The notes under the pieces were generated by a model. It searched no databases. It was given only the letters and a program-made list of their open reading frames with translations, and was not told where the DNA came from. A program made the translations under genes and the position numbers. Below are positions 7,790 through 18,390 of a DNA stretch of 64,000 nucleotides, in pieces. Every line of letters starts with the position of its first letter. The stretch's first letter is position 1. The stretch spans positions 27,011,001-27,075,000 of the forward strand of contig JAWZYU010000007.1 in assembly GCA_038380435.1 (NCBI GenBank), written 5' to 3'. The DNA is from Ryuthela nishihirai. Taxonomy: Eukaryota; Arthropoda; Arachnida; Araneae; Heptathelidae.

Positions 7790-10150
7790 GTTGGTAAAAT
7801 TCGAAGCGACTTCGTAAAATCTAGATGAGTTGTGAAAATTTGTGATCTTTTTTTGCAAAATTAAGGGGACTTGTCAAAATCGAGGCAATTTGGCAAATCT
7901 AGGGAGTTTGGAAAATGGAGAGACGTCAAAATTTAGAGCAGTTGGCAAAATTCGAAGCCACTTCGCAAAATACAGGTGAGTTGGAAAAATTGGGACAACT
8001 TGACAAAATCTTAAGGAGTTGGCAAAATTCGGAGTGACTTGGCAAAATCGTGGGGAGTTGGGTTGGTGGGTTGTTTTACCCCTGAGCGGCACTTTTTTGC
8101 ACACCATGGGCTAAATGGCCAGGTCACATGGATCCCGAAGGCTCAGAGAAGGTTGGGAGAGGGGACCCACTGGAACAGTTGTGGGAGACAGATGATAGCC
8201 TCCCGTCAAGGCCATCGAGCGTGTTCTTTAACGTGCACAGGGTATAGCTCTCCCGCACACGGGGCCACGGCTTAACGTCCCCTCCGACGACCGGCGGCCT
8301 TTCCAAGCCCATCGGTGTCCCCTACTGACCGTGGGCAGGGCGGGGAATTTTGCGGAGATAAATCTCAACGCTGACCCAGCTGGGACTCGAACCTGGGAAG
8401 TACAGATTACGAGCCTGGCGCGCTACCGACTGAGCCACCCCCGCCCACAAAATCGTGGGAAGTTGGCAAAATTCAGGTGAGATGTAAAATTGGGATTTTT
8501 TTCTGTAAAATTATGGCGAGTTGAGAAAACTTAGGAAGTTGGCAAAAATCTATGAAAAGTTGGCAAAATTCGGAGCGACTTGGCAAAATCGTGGGGAGTT
8601 GGCAAAATTCAGGTGAGATGTAAAAATTGGGATGTTTTATGTAAAATTATGACGAGTTGACAAAACTTAGGGAGTTGACAAAATCTAGGGGAAGCTGGCA
8701 AAATTCAGAGTGATTTGGTAAAATCGTGGGGAGTTGTCAAAATTTGGAGTAACTTTTCAAAATCGTAGGGAGTTGGCAAAATTCAGGTGAGCTATAAAAA
8801 TAAGGATTTTTTTCTGTAAAATTATTGCTAGTTGGCAAAACGTAGGGAGTTGGCAAAATCGTGGGGGGTTGGCAAAATTCAGATGAGATAAAAATTGGGA
8901 TTTTTTTTGTAAAATTATGGAAAGTTGGCAAAATTCGGAGTGACTTGACAAAATCGTGGAGACGACAAAATTCAGGTGAGATGTAAAAATTGCAATCTTT
9001 TTTCTATAAAATTATGTCGTGTTGGCAAAATCGAGGCAACTTCGCAATATTTAGGAGAGTTGGCAAATCTTTGGGGAGCTGGCAATATTCAGAATGACTT
9101 TGCAAAAATCAGGTGAGATGTAAAAATTTGAATTTTGTTTTCTGTACATTTGTGGCGAGATGGTAAAATCGAGGAAACTTGGCAAAATCTAGGGCAGTTG
9201 ACAAAATTCGAATCCACTTGGTAAAATACGGGCGAGTTCCGAAAATTGGGATTGTTTTTATGAAACTTAGGAGAGTTGACAAAATCGAGAAAACTTGGAA
9301 AAATTTTGGGGAGTTTGAAAAATTTGAAATGATTTGGCAAATTCAGGAGAGATGTAAAATTGGGATTGTTTTGTGAAATTAAGGAGAGGTGCTAAAACCT
9401 AGAACTCTTGGCAAAATTCGAATCCACTTGGTAAAGTACAGGTGAGTGGTAAAAATTGGGATTGGTTTTGTGAAATTAAGGAGAGTTGGCAAAATCGAGA
9501 ACTCTTGGCAAAATTTAGGGGAGTTGGCAAAATTCGAAGCCAACTTGGTAAAATACAAGGGATTTGTGAAAATTGTGCCTTTCTTGTGCAATTAAGGAGA
9601 GTTGATAAAATTCGAAGTGACTTGGCAAATACAGGGTAGATGTAAAAATTGCGATTTTTTTCTGTAAAATTATGGCGAATTAGGGGAGTTGGCGAAATTC
9701 GAATCCACTGGGTAAAATATAGGCAAGTTGGCAAAATCTAGGGTAGTTGGCAAAATGCGAATCCACTTGATGAAATATAGGCGAGGTATGAAAATTGGGA
9801 TTGGGTTTGTGAAATTAAAAAGAGTTGACAAAATAGAGAAAACTTAGCAAAATATTGGGAACTTTGAAAATGTTGCAGTCACTTGACAAAGAAGGAGAGA
9901 TACAAAGATAGGACTGGTATTAGGTTTGTGAAATTAAGGAGATTTGGCCAAATCAGGCAAAATTCACACTGGCTTGCTACAATTCCGACGAGATATGAAT
10001 ATTGGGATAATTTCCGTGAAATTATGGCTAGTTGGCAAAATTCAATAGAGACGTGAAAATCCCCCCCCCCCCCCCCCCGAGCGAAAATCTATACATTATT
10101 TGCTCAGTTGGCAAAATTTGATTTCCGAGTTGGAATTTTTTTTATTTCCA
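7790..10150. repeat. Degenerate tandem array of GTTGGCAAAAT-type units
   Basis: About 2.3 kb built from short modules: G(A/T)GTTGGCAAAAT, GACTTGGCAAAATCG, and a longer AGGTGAGATGTAAAAATTGGGATTTTTTCTGTAAAATTATGGCGA-like spacer, recurring at roughly 100-150 bp with heavy divergence. It is interrupted by a SINE (8062-8447) and ends near poly-C and poly-T runs at 10060-10140. No coding is credible; the open frames are translations of the repeat. It is probably an old satellite or an expanded minisatellite within a transposon. Confidence 0.85.
8062..8447 (-). mobile_element. tRNA-derived SINE, full length (copy A)
   Basis: On the minus strand the head carries RNA polymerase III A box (TGGCTCAGTCGG) and B box (GGTTCGAGTCC), followed by a ~310-bp body and an AACCC-type tail. 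The 19-bp flanking repeat CAAAATCGTGGGGAGTTGG (8043-8061; second copy 8448-8466 with one mismatch) proves insertion into the GTTGGCAAAAT array. The head most resembles elongator tRNA-Met, with CGT in the anticodon position. It matches the copies at 59024-59411 and 60584-60971. Confidence 0.92.
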
Positions 10151-10540
10151 TCCCCTCCCTACAACCATAGTCCTTCGCTATGCCCCTGCACAATAACACT
10201 GAGAGAAAATCAAAACAGTCAATAAAACTAAGCTTAACTAGTCTCGCCCAAACTTTCGACCGAGGTGATGCACTGCAAGAGCTGACGCTGATCGCTGTCG
10301 TCTATCCAAGTTGTCTTCCGCTCCAAGGCGAGGTCATGATTCTTGCAGAATGAACTGTTCAATTTGCCGAAAGCCTCTTAGTTCCGGTCCTTTTTTTCCC
10401 CCATACTATAATTTAGGGAAGAATTGGCGGTTGGTGTCCCCCTTCGACTATATGTTCACTCATAGTAGAATTTTTTTTATGATTACAGCTCTCACTGCAA
10501 CATTTATCTGCCGGATGGTTTAGTGAAAAGCTCTGACGCC
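10151..10540. other. Unassigned spacer before the satellite
   Basis: Mixed-composition sequence between two repeat arrays. No frame is long enough to support a gene and I recognise no repeat family. Confidence 0.4.
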
Positions 10541-11355
10541 ACGTCAAGGCACCATCCATGTCAGAGTGTTTTGCTCTAACCCAGGAGAAAACCCCTCCAC
10601 ACATAGGCAGCTAATGTGGAAGGAAAAAGAGGGATCCGGTTCTGACATGTCAGAGTGTTTTGCTCTAACCCAGGAGAAAACCCCTCCACACATAGGCAGC
10701 TAATGTGGAAGGAAAAAGAGGGAACCGGCTCCATTAAATGTCATTACTGATATGTCAGAGTGTTTTGCTCTAACCCAGGAGAAAACCCCTCCACACATAG
10801 GCAGCTAATGTGGAAGGAAAAAGAGGGAACCGGCTCCATTAAATGTCATTACTGATATGTCAGAGTGTTTTGCTCTAACCCAGGAGAAAACCCCTCCACA
10901 CATAGGCAGCTAATGTGGAAGGAAAAAGAGGGAACCGGCTCCATTAAATGTCATTACTGATATGTCAGAGTGTTTTGCTCTAACCCAGGAGAAAACCCCT
11001 CCACACATAGGCAGCTAATGTGGAAGGAAAAAGAGGGAACCGGCTCCATTAAATGTCATTACTGATATGTCAGAGTGTTTTGCTCTAACCCAGGAGAAAA
11101 CCCCTCCACACATAGGCAGCTAATGTGGAAGGAAAAAGAGGGAACCGGCTCCATTAAATGTCATTATTGATATGTCAGAGTGTTTTGGTCCTGCCATCCT
11201 CTCAGATCTCCTACTGTAGCATATAAACTGACAGGCTCCTGTCAGACCTCTGTGGCAAGCAGCAGCTTGAGGGGGTATTTTTTTATTTTTTTGCTCTAAC
11301 CCAGGAGAAAACCCCTCCACACATAGGCAGCTAATGTGGAAGGAAAAAGAGGGAT
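10541..11355. repeat. 105-bp tandem satellite
   Basis: Units start at TATGTCAGAGTGTTTTGCTC and recur every 105 bp (for example 10751, 10856, 10961, 11066, 11171). Two shorter first units are at about 10556 and 10645. Middle units are almost identical, suggesting recent amplification or homogenisation. Each unit holds CCACA…TGTGG that can form a hairpin. The last unit is split by a SINE tail at 11187-11290. 105 bp is 35 codons, but every frame has stops. Confidence 0.95.
11187..11290 (+). mobile_element. 5S-type SINE tail inserted in the last satellite unit
   Basis: The satellite GTGTTTTGCTCTAACCC is interrupted between TTTT and GCTC by GCCATCCTCTCAGATCTCC…CTGTCAGACCTCTGTGG…CTTGAGGGGGTATTTTTTTA. 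The same tail appears at 40574-40640 (+), 51010-51140 (-) and after the 5S-like head at 52181-52226. It lacks a 5S head, consistent with 5' truncation. Confidence 0.75.
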
Positions 11356-11404
11356 CATAAATAAGCTTTCTTAACAGTTTTCTTTCCTTTCTCCATCCCA
11401 TTTA

Positions 11405-12085
11405 TTCGATGTCTTCATCATGGAGTCAACCGCCTTAACTGGAGCAAAGAGTTTCCTTCTTTTTTAATCTAGGAACCTGCTGGGACTTTCCTTTCAAGGG
11501 CACTGGGACGAATATCGACTTATAGAGTGCATTATAGTCCATTTCACTCATCTTACTTGGCCGTTTGACCTGTCCTCTAGTATAATTGTCTGAACTTTCC
11601 TGTCCTCCCTTTCCCCACATATTCATAATTTTCTCCTTGGCACTCATTCTGCTGTATTCTGGGGTAGGAACTTCTATCATACCAGAAGGTACCTTTGGGA
11701 ACTGTTGTGGAGGCGATTTAATAGGTCTCTTCGCAGAAGGGATTTCTTGGCAATGTTTCTCCGCTCCAGCTCTTTAAGATCTTCTCCTTGGCACTCATTC
11801 CTTTGTTATCACGGCAGGAACTTTTATCGTACCAGGATACACTTTTCCAAGTTTTGGAGGAGGCTGTTTAAGAACTCTCTTAGTAGAAGGATCTGTTGAC
11901 AATATCTCACTTTTCCAACTCATCATTATCTTATCTTTTTCACTGTTTACACTGTTCTATGTTGCAGGATTTTGAATACTACCAAGATGTCCTATTTCCA
12001 AATGTGGTGGTTTAAGAAATGTCTTGGTAGAAGGATCTGGCGACAGTTGCTGTAATCTCCAAGTGTTCATTATATTCTTCTTCTT
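11405..12085 (-). pseudogene. Decayed tandem-repeat protein coding region
   Basis: On the minus strand, from 12085 downward, three and a half diverged units of ~50-55 codons recur. Each has an EKI(M/L)..W start, then DPSTK(R/T).LK.PP, then G.(V/L).(P)G.I.VPA. Units are separated by stop codons and one frameshift. The last, at 11435-11680, is open (81 codons) and ends in a basic segment. I do not recognise the family. Conservation of the protein pattern between units above the DNA level suggests it was once a real repeat protein or exon. Confidence 0.5.
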
Positions 12086-12093
12086 GTTTGAGT

Positions 12094-12780
12094 TTTCAAA
12101 AGGGCGGTGTTGAAAAGGTTCGATAGTGAGGCGCCATTAGCCACCCGCCTACACAAATTCACAAGCTGTCAGCAAACGGAGAATGAGAGTGTCCGGGAGT
12201 ATGCTGCCCGCATTCGGACCTGGGCCTATCAGTTTTTGTGAACAGCAGGAAGAAACATGGACAGCGAGGATCAGGGAATCGGCGATCAGATGCGCCTTGC
12301 CCAGTTTCTGGCGGGCCTGGACCCGCGGCTCAACGGTTCGTACTGTCTCATAACCCCCGCACATTTGAGGAGGCTTTAGCAAAAGCTACACTGGAGGAGA
12401 GCAATGAGCGTGCCTCCGGACGAACGCCAGCCATACGAGCACTTGACGAGGAAACCCCTGCTAGGAACACAGAGTCGAACCCTCTGCCCCAGCTACAGGA
12501 TCTGTTGGCAGCCTTTCCGCTGTGCCAGATCCAGGCAGATCTAGTACGTTTGGGGGAGCGCCTCCACCAGATTGAGGGACAGCGAGAGAGGAGCCATACC
12601 AGTCAGCCCCAACAACAGCGGCACCCCTGGGCGGATCGCCAGGGTGTCACGTGCTTTGCGTGCGGTGGAGTGGGCCATTACGCCTGTCAGTGTGCGTCGC
12701 CCCCGACCCTACGCCCACGTGACCCGCAATACCAAACAGGACGAAACCGGCAGCAAAATCGAGACTGAGCAACTCCACGG
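12094..12780 (+). pseudogene. Gypsy-type gag (copy 1, plus strand)
   Basis: Conceptual translation runs from a capsid-like segment (ENESVREYAARIRTWAYQF near 12180-12235) through an in-frame stop and a frameshift into 12357-12768. That part includes a CX2CX4HX4C zinc knuckle at 12652-12693 (CFACGGVGHYACQC), the nucleic-acid-binding motif of nucleocapsid. Before the knuckle is a Gln/Arg-rich stretch with LVRLGERLHQIE. The LINE-type insertion 12782-16708 interrupts it, and the same element resumes at 16709. A second copy lies in reverse at 19554-19960. Confidence 0.8.
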
Positions 12781-12861
12781 ATTCCAACCTCGGACTTCAA
12801 GATAGTAAGACGTGTTCGCTAGTGCTCTCTGTTTTCCACGTGTTTGTGAATTCAGCTAACA

Positions 12862-13996
12862 ATGGATATCAATAAGGACTCCAGATTAAATCGTTGTTTC
12901 AAGTTTTTACATCGTGATCTCAGCTATGAGACTTTCGTGACTATATTGGCCAACAATAAGGACCCAGCTGCTATTGAAGTCGCACAAAGTATTTCCAAAG
13001 ATATCACTATTATTACTTTTGCCTCTGAAGACGCTGCGGATGATTTTGCCGCTGATCCGAACCTGGTGTTTCCCACGGACCATTCAAGCGCCTAGGATAT
13101 CCCCAGGAAAAGTTTTCATCTCTAAACTACCATTCTTCATCCCTAACTGTGACATCGTGGACGCCCTCAAGCCATATGGCATTGTAAAAAGCATTGCAGA
13201 AGAGTTCCTGAACCTCCCGGGATTGGAATCCATCCGGACGGGTACGAGGGTAGTCCACATGGAGATGAAGAAAATGGTACCCAATTTCCTCCACATCTCT
13301 ACCTTTTCGGCTACAATTAAATACTCTGGCATGATCCGGCTTTGCAAGTGGTGCAGACTCCCAGGCCACATCATAAAGGACTGCGAAGCCTTCGCCAAGA
13401 AGAACCTGCCACCTCCCGCATCAAAATCGGTCATAATTTCGGACTCTATCTCGACCACCAACTCTTCGCAACTGCTGGCACCAACCTCCATTCAAAGAGA
13501 AGAAGTTCAGGATGCTCCAAAAGAAGTTCCCGCTCCTGAAGAGTCAGCTCCTTCTACTCCCCTTCAACAAAAAAGAAAGCACCTTCCCTCTCCATCGGAT
13601 TCACCTTCTGCCTCTGAGTCTACTGCCCATCAGAAGAAAAAACAGCCAGCTCCTGACTCGCCTTCCTCATTAATAGGTAATATTCAAAATTTCATCATAG
13701 ATCGATCCACCTCCCCCTCTATTACTCTAAATTCTGACCCCCCTGATTTTCTTGAAAACTTTGAGGACCTCCTTGATTTTCTAAAATTTCTTATTAACCC
13801 TAAATTAGCCTCCTCCGAATGGGAAATCCCTCCCCACCTTAAAGCTCTTAAAATAACGCTATCCAAGGACGGTTGCATTTTGCCGAAGTATCGAGACCTT
13901 TACCTCTCTGCTTTAGGCAAATGCCCGCAGAGAGAGTGCTTTTCTATTTGGGACTTCCTCCAATTAGTAAAGAATCTCCTCCCTCTTCTTAAATAA
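12862..13996 (+). pseudogene. LINE ORF1 protein (CCHC), frameshifted
   Basis: Two overlapping frames (12862-13095; continued in the next frame to 13996) make one ORF1-type protein, so a single frameshift falls near 13070-13095. The first part (~75 residues) is acidic and helical. The second has an RRM-like KVFISKLPFFIPNCDIVDAL…YG segment and a basic region. A CX2CX4HX4C knuckle lies at 13343-13384 (CKWCRLPGHIIKDC). Then come a Pro/Ser-rich low-complexity linker and a C-terminal helical part ending FLQLVKNLLPLLK. Such proteins bind LINE RNA and act as chaperones. Programmed shifting is possible, but a decayed frame is more likely. Confidence 0.75.
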
Positions 13997-14071
13997 TTCA
14001 CTATTCTTCCGTTTTTAAATTATTTTCCGTTCAAAATTAGCCCTTTTCCATCTTTTTTACTCATTTAGCGA

Positions 14072-16100
14072 TCAAAATTCTGCTGAAACATAAACCTATT
14101 CCATCATATCTGGACCACTTTGTACCACATTCCAGTGGAATTAGGATCATCTGGTCCATATGCAAGGGTCGTCAGAGGAGGCTGAATGGAATGCAAGACA
14201 GAAGCTAGCGTCTCAAAATTCTGCTTAAACATAAACCTATTCCATCATATCTGGACCACTTTGTACCACATTCCAGTGGAATTAGGATCATCTGGTCCAT
14301 ATGCAAGGGTCGTCAGAGGAGGCTGAATGGAATGCAAGACAGAAGCTAGCGTAGCGTAGCACAGTGTACTTACATTTTGGCGAAGGCGTTTGGCCACAGG
14401 CCGCCTTTTGATGAGAGAGGGAAAGGCAACAATGATGGGCTGTAGTGACTCAGGTCCAATGAAAAGAGGTGGAGAGGAAAGAGTGTTCACAATCTCCCAG
14501 AAACAGGTCAAAAGAGCGTGTGTTCAGTGTGGGCTTTCAGGGGAGGGAGAAAGAAAAAAACAAAAAAAAAAAATTAAAAAATTAGCAACAACAAAAAAAA
14601 ATTTCCATCTCATAGGAGAGAAATAATATGGGGTTGTAAAAGGGAGGGGGGAGGAGGGGGCAGGTGGAGTAAGGAGAGGGCAACAAGGAGAGAACCAAAA
14701 GGTTCAGCAATGGGGGACAAAGTTAATAAAAAAAATATTTTTTTTTAATTGTAAAAAAAAAATTTTTTTTTCCATAAAAATAATAAAAATCAAAATAAAC
14801 CAAGTTTCAACCTCCTCAGGCAGGGCTTGCCCAAGGGGTGAATCTTGGTGGGTAGGGGGAAGGGGGGGAGGTGGCAGTCCCAAAGTAATGAGGGAATAAT
14901 CAGGAAAAAATAGGAGGAGAAGGGGAAATTAACATTTGGGAACAAAGCAAAACCACGTGCACCGTAGTGCAGAGAAAACTAAGCATAGGGGTAGGGTGAA
15001 GAAAGGCCAGACCAAGGACCTTACTAAAATCATTAGGAAAAGTAGCAAAATGAATAAGAAAGTGAGGAAATGGGGAAAAGGTGGGTATTGTGTCAGTAAA
15101 ATGGGGGTGAGTGGGAGATGGGTGTTCAGCAAAATGGGAAATAAAAAGAAAGTGGGGTGGAAAGGCAAAGGGGCAGTGAGGTGTGTGAGTGGCTCAAAAT
15201 TCTGCTTAAACATAAATCTCTTCATTCATATCTGGACCACTCTGTACCATATTCCGGTGGAATTAGGATCATCTGGTCCATACGCAAGGGTCGTCAGAGG
15301 ATGCTGGATGGGAATGTAAGACAGAAGCTAATGTAGCGTAGCACAGTGTACTTACAATCTGGCGAAGGCGTTTGGCCGCAGGCCGCCTATAGAAGAAGGA
15401 GAAATGGCAACAGGGATGTGAAAGGATGACTCAGTGCCAATAAAAAAGGGAAGGAGAAGAGTGTCCAAAATCAAAGGAAAATCATCACACAAGAGGAGTG
15501 GGAGGGTGAGCAAATGGGTTAGGGGTAAGAGGAGGCAGGTGGGGTAAGGTGTAGGAAATAAGCATAGAACAAAAAAGTTCAGTAAAGGGTGTCAGCACTA
15601 AGAAAAAGAAAATTTTTTTTTTTTGTTAAAGAAAAAAAAATTTTTTTTAATAATCTAAAAGTTCAAATTTTATGACCTCCTCAGGCAGGGGCTTGCCCAA
15701 GGGGTGAGATATGGTGAAAAGGGAGGGGGGAGGAGGTATCAGTCCCAAAGTATTGAGGGATATTTCAGAAAAAAAAAATGGATGAGAAAGGGAAATTAAC
15801 ATTTGGGAAGTAGACAGAATCACGTGCACTGTAGTGCAGTGAAAACCAGGCGAAGGGGTAGGGTAAAGCAAGGCCAGACAAAGGACAATGCAAAATTCAT
15901 TAAGAAAAGTTGCTAAATGAATTTGAAAGTGGGGATTAGGATAAAGGTGGGTAATGTGTCTGTAAATTGGAGGTGAGGCAGTGAGGTGTGTTAGTGGTGG
16001 AGTATGAATAAAATGAATAAAAAAGTAAGCAGGGGCAATATGTGGGTATACTGTGGAAGGGATCAGTGATCAGACAATGGGTAAATCAGTAAAAATGATA
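14072..16100. repeat. Nested tandem repeats inside the LINE derivative
   Basis: TCAAAATTCTGCTTAAAC starts a 141-bp unit duplicated at 14072 and 14213. A larger period of ~981 bp brings the same start back at 15194, followed by the same order of blocks: GGCGAAGGCGTTTGGCC, poly-A/T runs, CTCAGGCAGGG-CTTGCCCAAGG, AATTAACATTTGGGAA. The two large units are ~85-90% similar by eye. No coding is apparent. Confidence 0.85.
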
Positions 16101-16180
16101 ATATTACATCAGGAATTAAGTATATAATATTTATTTTGAAGATTTATTCAAAATTCTGCCTCCTCTCCATTCCTCACTCT

Positions 16181-16323
16181 CAGCCAATCCCAAAATTCCT
16201 TTATCCTCATTGGCTGAGACCCCTCTTGCCCACTCGTCTCCGCTAGCGTCAAACCTAACCAACTTCCAGCTCCCGCTCTCAGCCAATGCCAAAATTCCTT
16301 CAATCCCATTGGCTGTGACGTCA
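16181..16323. promoter_or_regulatory. Promoter-like block with four CCAAT boxes and a CRE
   Basis: Two similar modules each hold AGCCAAT and, about 20 bp on, ATTGGCT (16182-16216 and 16281-16314). The second is followed directly by a perfect TGACGTCA at 16316-16323. Paired CCAAT boxes and a CRE are classic NF-Y and CREB/ATF sites. The block is near the 3' end of the LINE derivative; whether it is functional is not shown. Confidence 0.5.
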
Positions 16324-16708
16324 GCGATCGATTTCCATCATCTCGCTGCTCTGACGCTACTTTTGGCTTTATTTCTCCCCCCCCCTTCAAATTATTGCTC
16401 CCCCGTCCACAATTTTAATGTTTAGCCTACTTAACACTAAATTATCACTAAATTATACCCTTCTCCCCCTTTTTTCTCTCTCATTCCACGATTTTCGCGA
16501 CACTTACCAACTTTGGAGCAAAATAAGATCTGTGCAAACTTTCGGCCTTTCCTTCCACCCTTGCCTCTAAAAATTAAAATTCCAATTTTTAACATCTTCT
16601 CCCTCACTCTATCACCCACAGAAGACATTGGCTCGTGGTCCTGATGATAAGCAGGCCGAGGCTTGCTTTACAAATAGGACCAGCATTTAGAGGGATGTGA
16701 AAGAAGAA

Positions 16709-17146
16709 GAGCAACTCCACGGAGTACCCGCTGGACGAGAGAGAATGGATTACCCTTTACCCCCCCTCAGCAAACTCGAGATCAAGGTAGAGAAGAGTTA
16801 CGACAAGCCAACCACCATACGGCTCCTTTAAACTAGAACGGGAGGGAAGCCCCGGGTGCACTTCCCAGAGTCCCTTCGAAGCGTCAGCCGTCCGCATTGC
16901 CCCGTGTGCCATACTATGCAGTGATGAAAATTCACCTATTGTGTCTGGCCGCATGGAGGACACGGAGGTGTCGGCCCTTGTCAATACCGGCGCCACTCTG
17001 TCCGTCATGAATAGCCAGTGTTTTCAGCGCTTGAGAGGCCGAATCCTGCACCAAACGGTCCCCCTCCAACATAATTTGAAAACTGTAGATGGCCACCCCC
17101 TTCCAGTGATAGGCAGATACATGGTGACCATACATTTGACGCGCTA
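16709..17146 (+). pseudogene. Gypsy protease region (copy 1, plus strand)
   Basis: Continues the element of 12094-12780 after the LINE insertion. A retropepsin-like frame begins at MEDTEV near 16952. The catalytic motif normally DTGA is NTGA here (16983-16994), so the active-site Asp is lost, while the minus-strand copy keeps DTGA. Homology to the minus copy ends at ACATTTGACG, about 17139, where unrelated sequence and a tRNA-like segment begin. Confidence 0.8.
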
Positions 17147-17149
17147 ACG

Positions 17150-17345
17150 CTACCGCGTTAAATATATAATTGAAATCCAAAGTGAATGCACAGTATTCCC
17201 TGTTAAGAAACAATAATTAATAGATTCTGAAAAAAATTCATCGCCGTCACGGCGGGAATCGAACCCGCATCTCTCCAGATTCATGCCAGAGCGTGCTAAC
17301 CATTTGCACCACGCGTCGGACAACGAATATTTTCAGAATTTGACC
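17150..17345 (-). mobile_element. tRNA-like (SINE-type) segment at a rearrangement junction
   Basis: On the minus strand an A box (TGGTGCAAATGG) and a perfect B box (GGTTCGATTCC) occur at tRNA-like spacing. There is a 4-bp D stem GTGC/GCAC and a perfect 5-bp T stem (GCGGG/CCCGC). The acceptor and anticodon stems do not pair well, so this is not a functional tRNA gene. ATTTGAC occurs at both edges (about 17132 and 17338), possibly a short target duplication. Confidence 0.55.
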
Positions 17346-17347
17346 TT

Positions 17348-18390
17348 TTAAGTTTTTCTTCTTGAGACGTGACTGAGACAGCGTGTTTCCGGGGGCTTCA
17401 ATTTCCGACTGGCGTAAGCTACCGGATGACGGAAACCGTCGTCCGTCTCCTGCTCGAGTACGCCGGCTACCGCAATATCCGACGCACCGGTTGACAGGAA
17501 AAATTTCCGTCCAAAGTCGGGGTACAGGAGAAGGGGCTCGGTCATTAATTTCCTCTTCAGTACTTCGAACGCTTCCTCCGCTTCTGGAGACCATCTAAAA
17601 GGGGTGTCCTTCTTCACTAAATGGACCAAGGGGGCTGTAAGATCGGCGTAGCGATCGATAAAACGCCGGTAGTAGCCGGTTAGGCCTAGGAAGGCTCGAA
17701 CGTTCCGGACACTACGGGGGCGAGGAAATTCTTCAATGGCCTGGACGTTCCACGGGTCCGGCTGGACCCCTTCTGCGGAAATAAAATGTCCCAAGTAAGT
17801 GAGGGATTCCTTCGTGAATTGGCACTTTGCTGGCTTCAACTTTAAATTGTAGGCCCTTAGGCGGTCAAATACCCTCTGTAACCGTTCTGTGTGTTGTTCA
17901 AATGTCTGGGAGGCCACCATTATGTCGTCGAGGTAGACGAGAACTTGCTCTTGTCGCATTCCCATTAATACGTGGTCCAATAAATGCTGGAACGTAGCGG
18001 GACTGTTCTTCAGTCCAAATGGTAAGTAGTTAAATTCAAATAACCCTTTCCTGCTGATGAACGCAGTTTTCTCCACGTCACGTGGGTGAACGGGAACCTG
18101 CCAATAACCGGATACCATATCCAGTGAGCTAAAATATTTGGCGTGAGCTAGTTGGTCGATAATTTCGTTTATGAGGGGGAGGGGGTACGAATCTGGGACT
18201 GTTTTCACATTTAGGGCCCTGTAGTCGACGCAGAATCTGTAGGTGGAGTCTTTTTTCTTCACTAAGACGATGGGTGACGCAAAAGGAGAGGCGCTTTCTC
18301 TTATTATTCCTTGCTCTAACAACTCATCCACTTGTCGGTCCAATTCGCCCTGCAGCGCGAACGGCACCCTGTATGCCCGCTGCCTCGTCC
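17348..18390 (-). pseudogene. Gypsy reverse transcriptase / RNase H start (copy 2, minus strand)
   Basis: Long uninterrupted frame of ~340 codons. RT motifs appear in order: ELLEQGIIRESASPFASP, VDYRALN, FSSLDMVSGYWQ, FGLKNSPATFQ, catalytic YLDDI at 17921-17935, YLGHFIS, and FLGLTGYYRRFI. The start of RNase H follows, with its first catalytic Asp replaced by Gly (STGAS). The frame is fused to the protease with a frameshift and without the usual linker, and is cut at 17345 by the tRNA-like segment. Most residues look functional but the element is broken. Confidence 0.9.

Larger units (their letters stand above)
12782..16708 (+). mobile_element. ORF1-only LINE derivative inserted in gag
   Basis: The 15-bp repeat GAGCAACTCCACGGA flanks it (12767-12781, 16709-16723), and the gag/protease linker continues seamlessly on the far side. 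The insert starts with a short leader and an ORF1 with a CCHC knuckle, then ~2.7 kb of non-coding sequence containing large tandem repeats, a CCAAT/CRE-rich block, and a GAAGAA tail. No endonuclease or reverse transcriptase remains. The long target duplication and simple-repeat tail fit target-primed insertion. This parallels mammalian HAL1-type 'half LINEs', which keep ORF1 only. Confidence 0.85.

Noticed and set aside
10541..11355. CRISPR array
   Set aside because: Continuous 105-bp tandem units without unique spacers, in a eukaryotic genome.
14936..15319. 127-codon Lys-rich open frame
   Set aside because: Lies in purine-rich tandem repeat, no domain; the equivalent in the next repeat unit is not open.
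17262..17335. A functional tRNA gene on the minus strand
   Set aside because: Acceptor and anticodon stems do not pair despite good A and B boxes.
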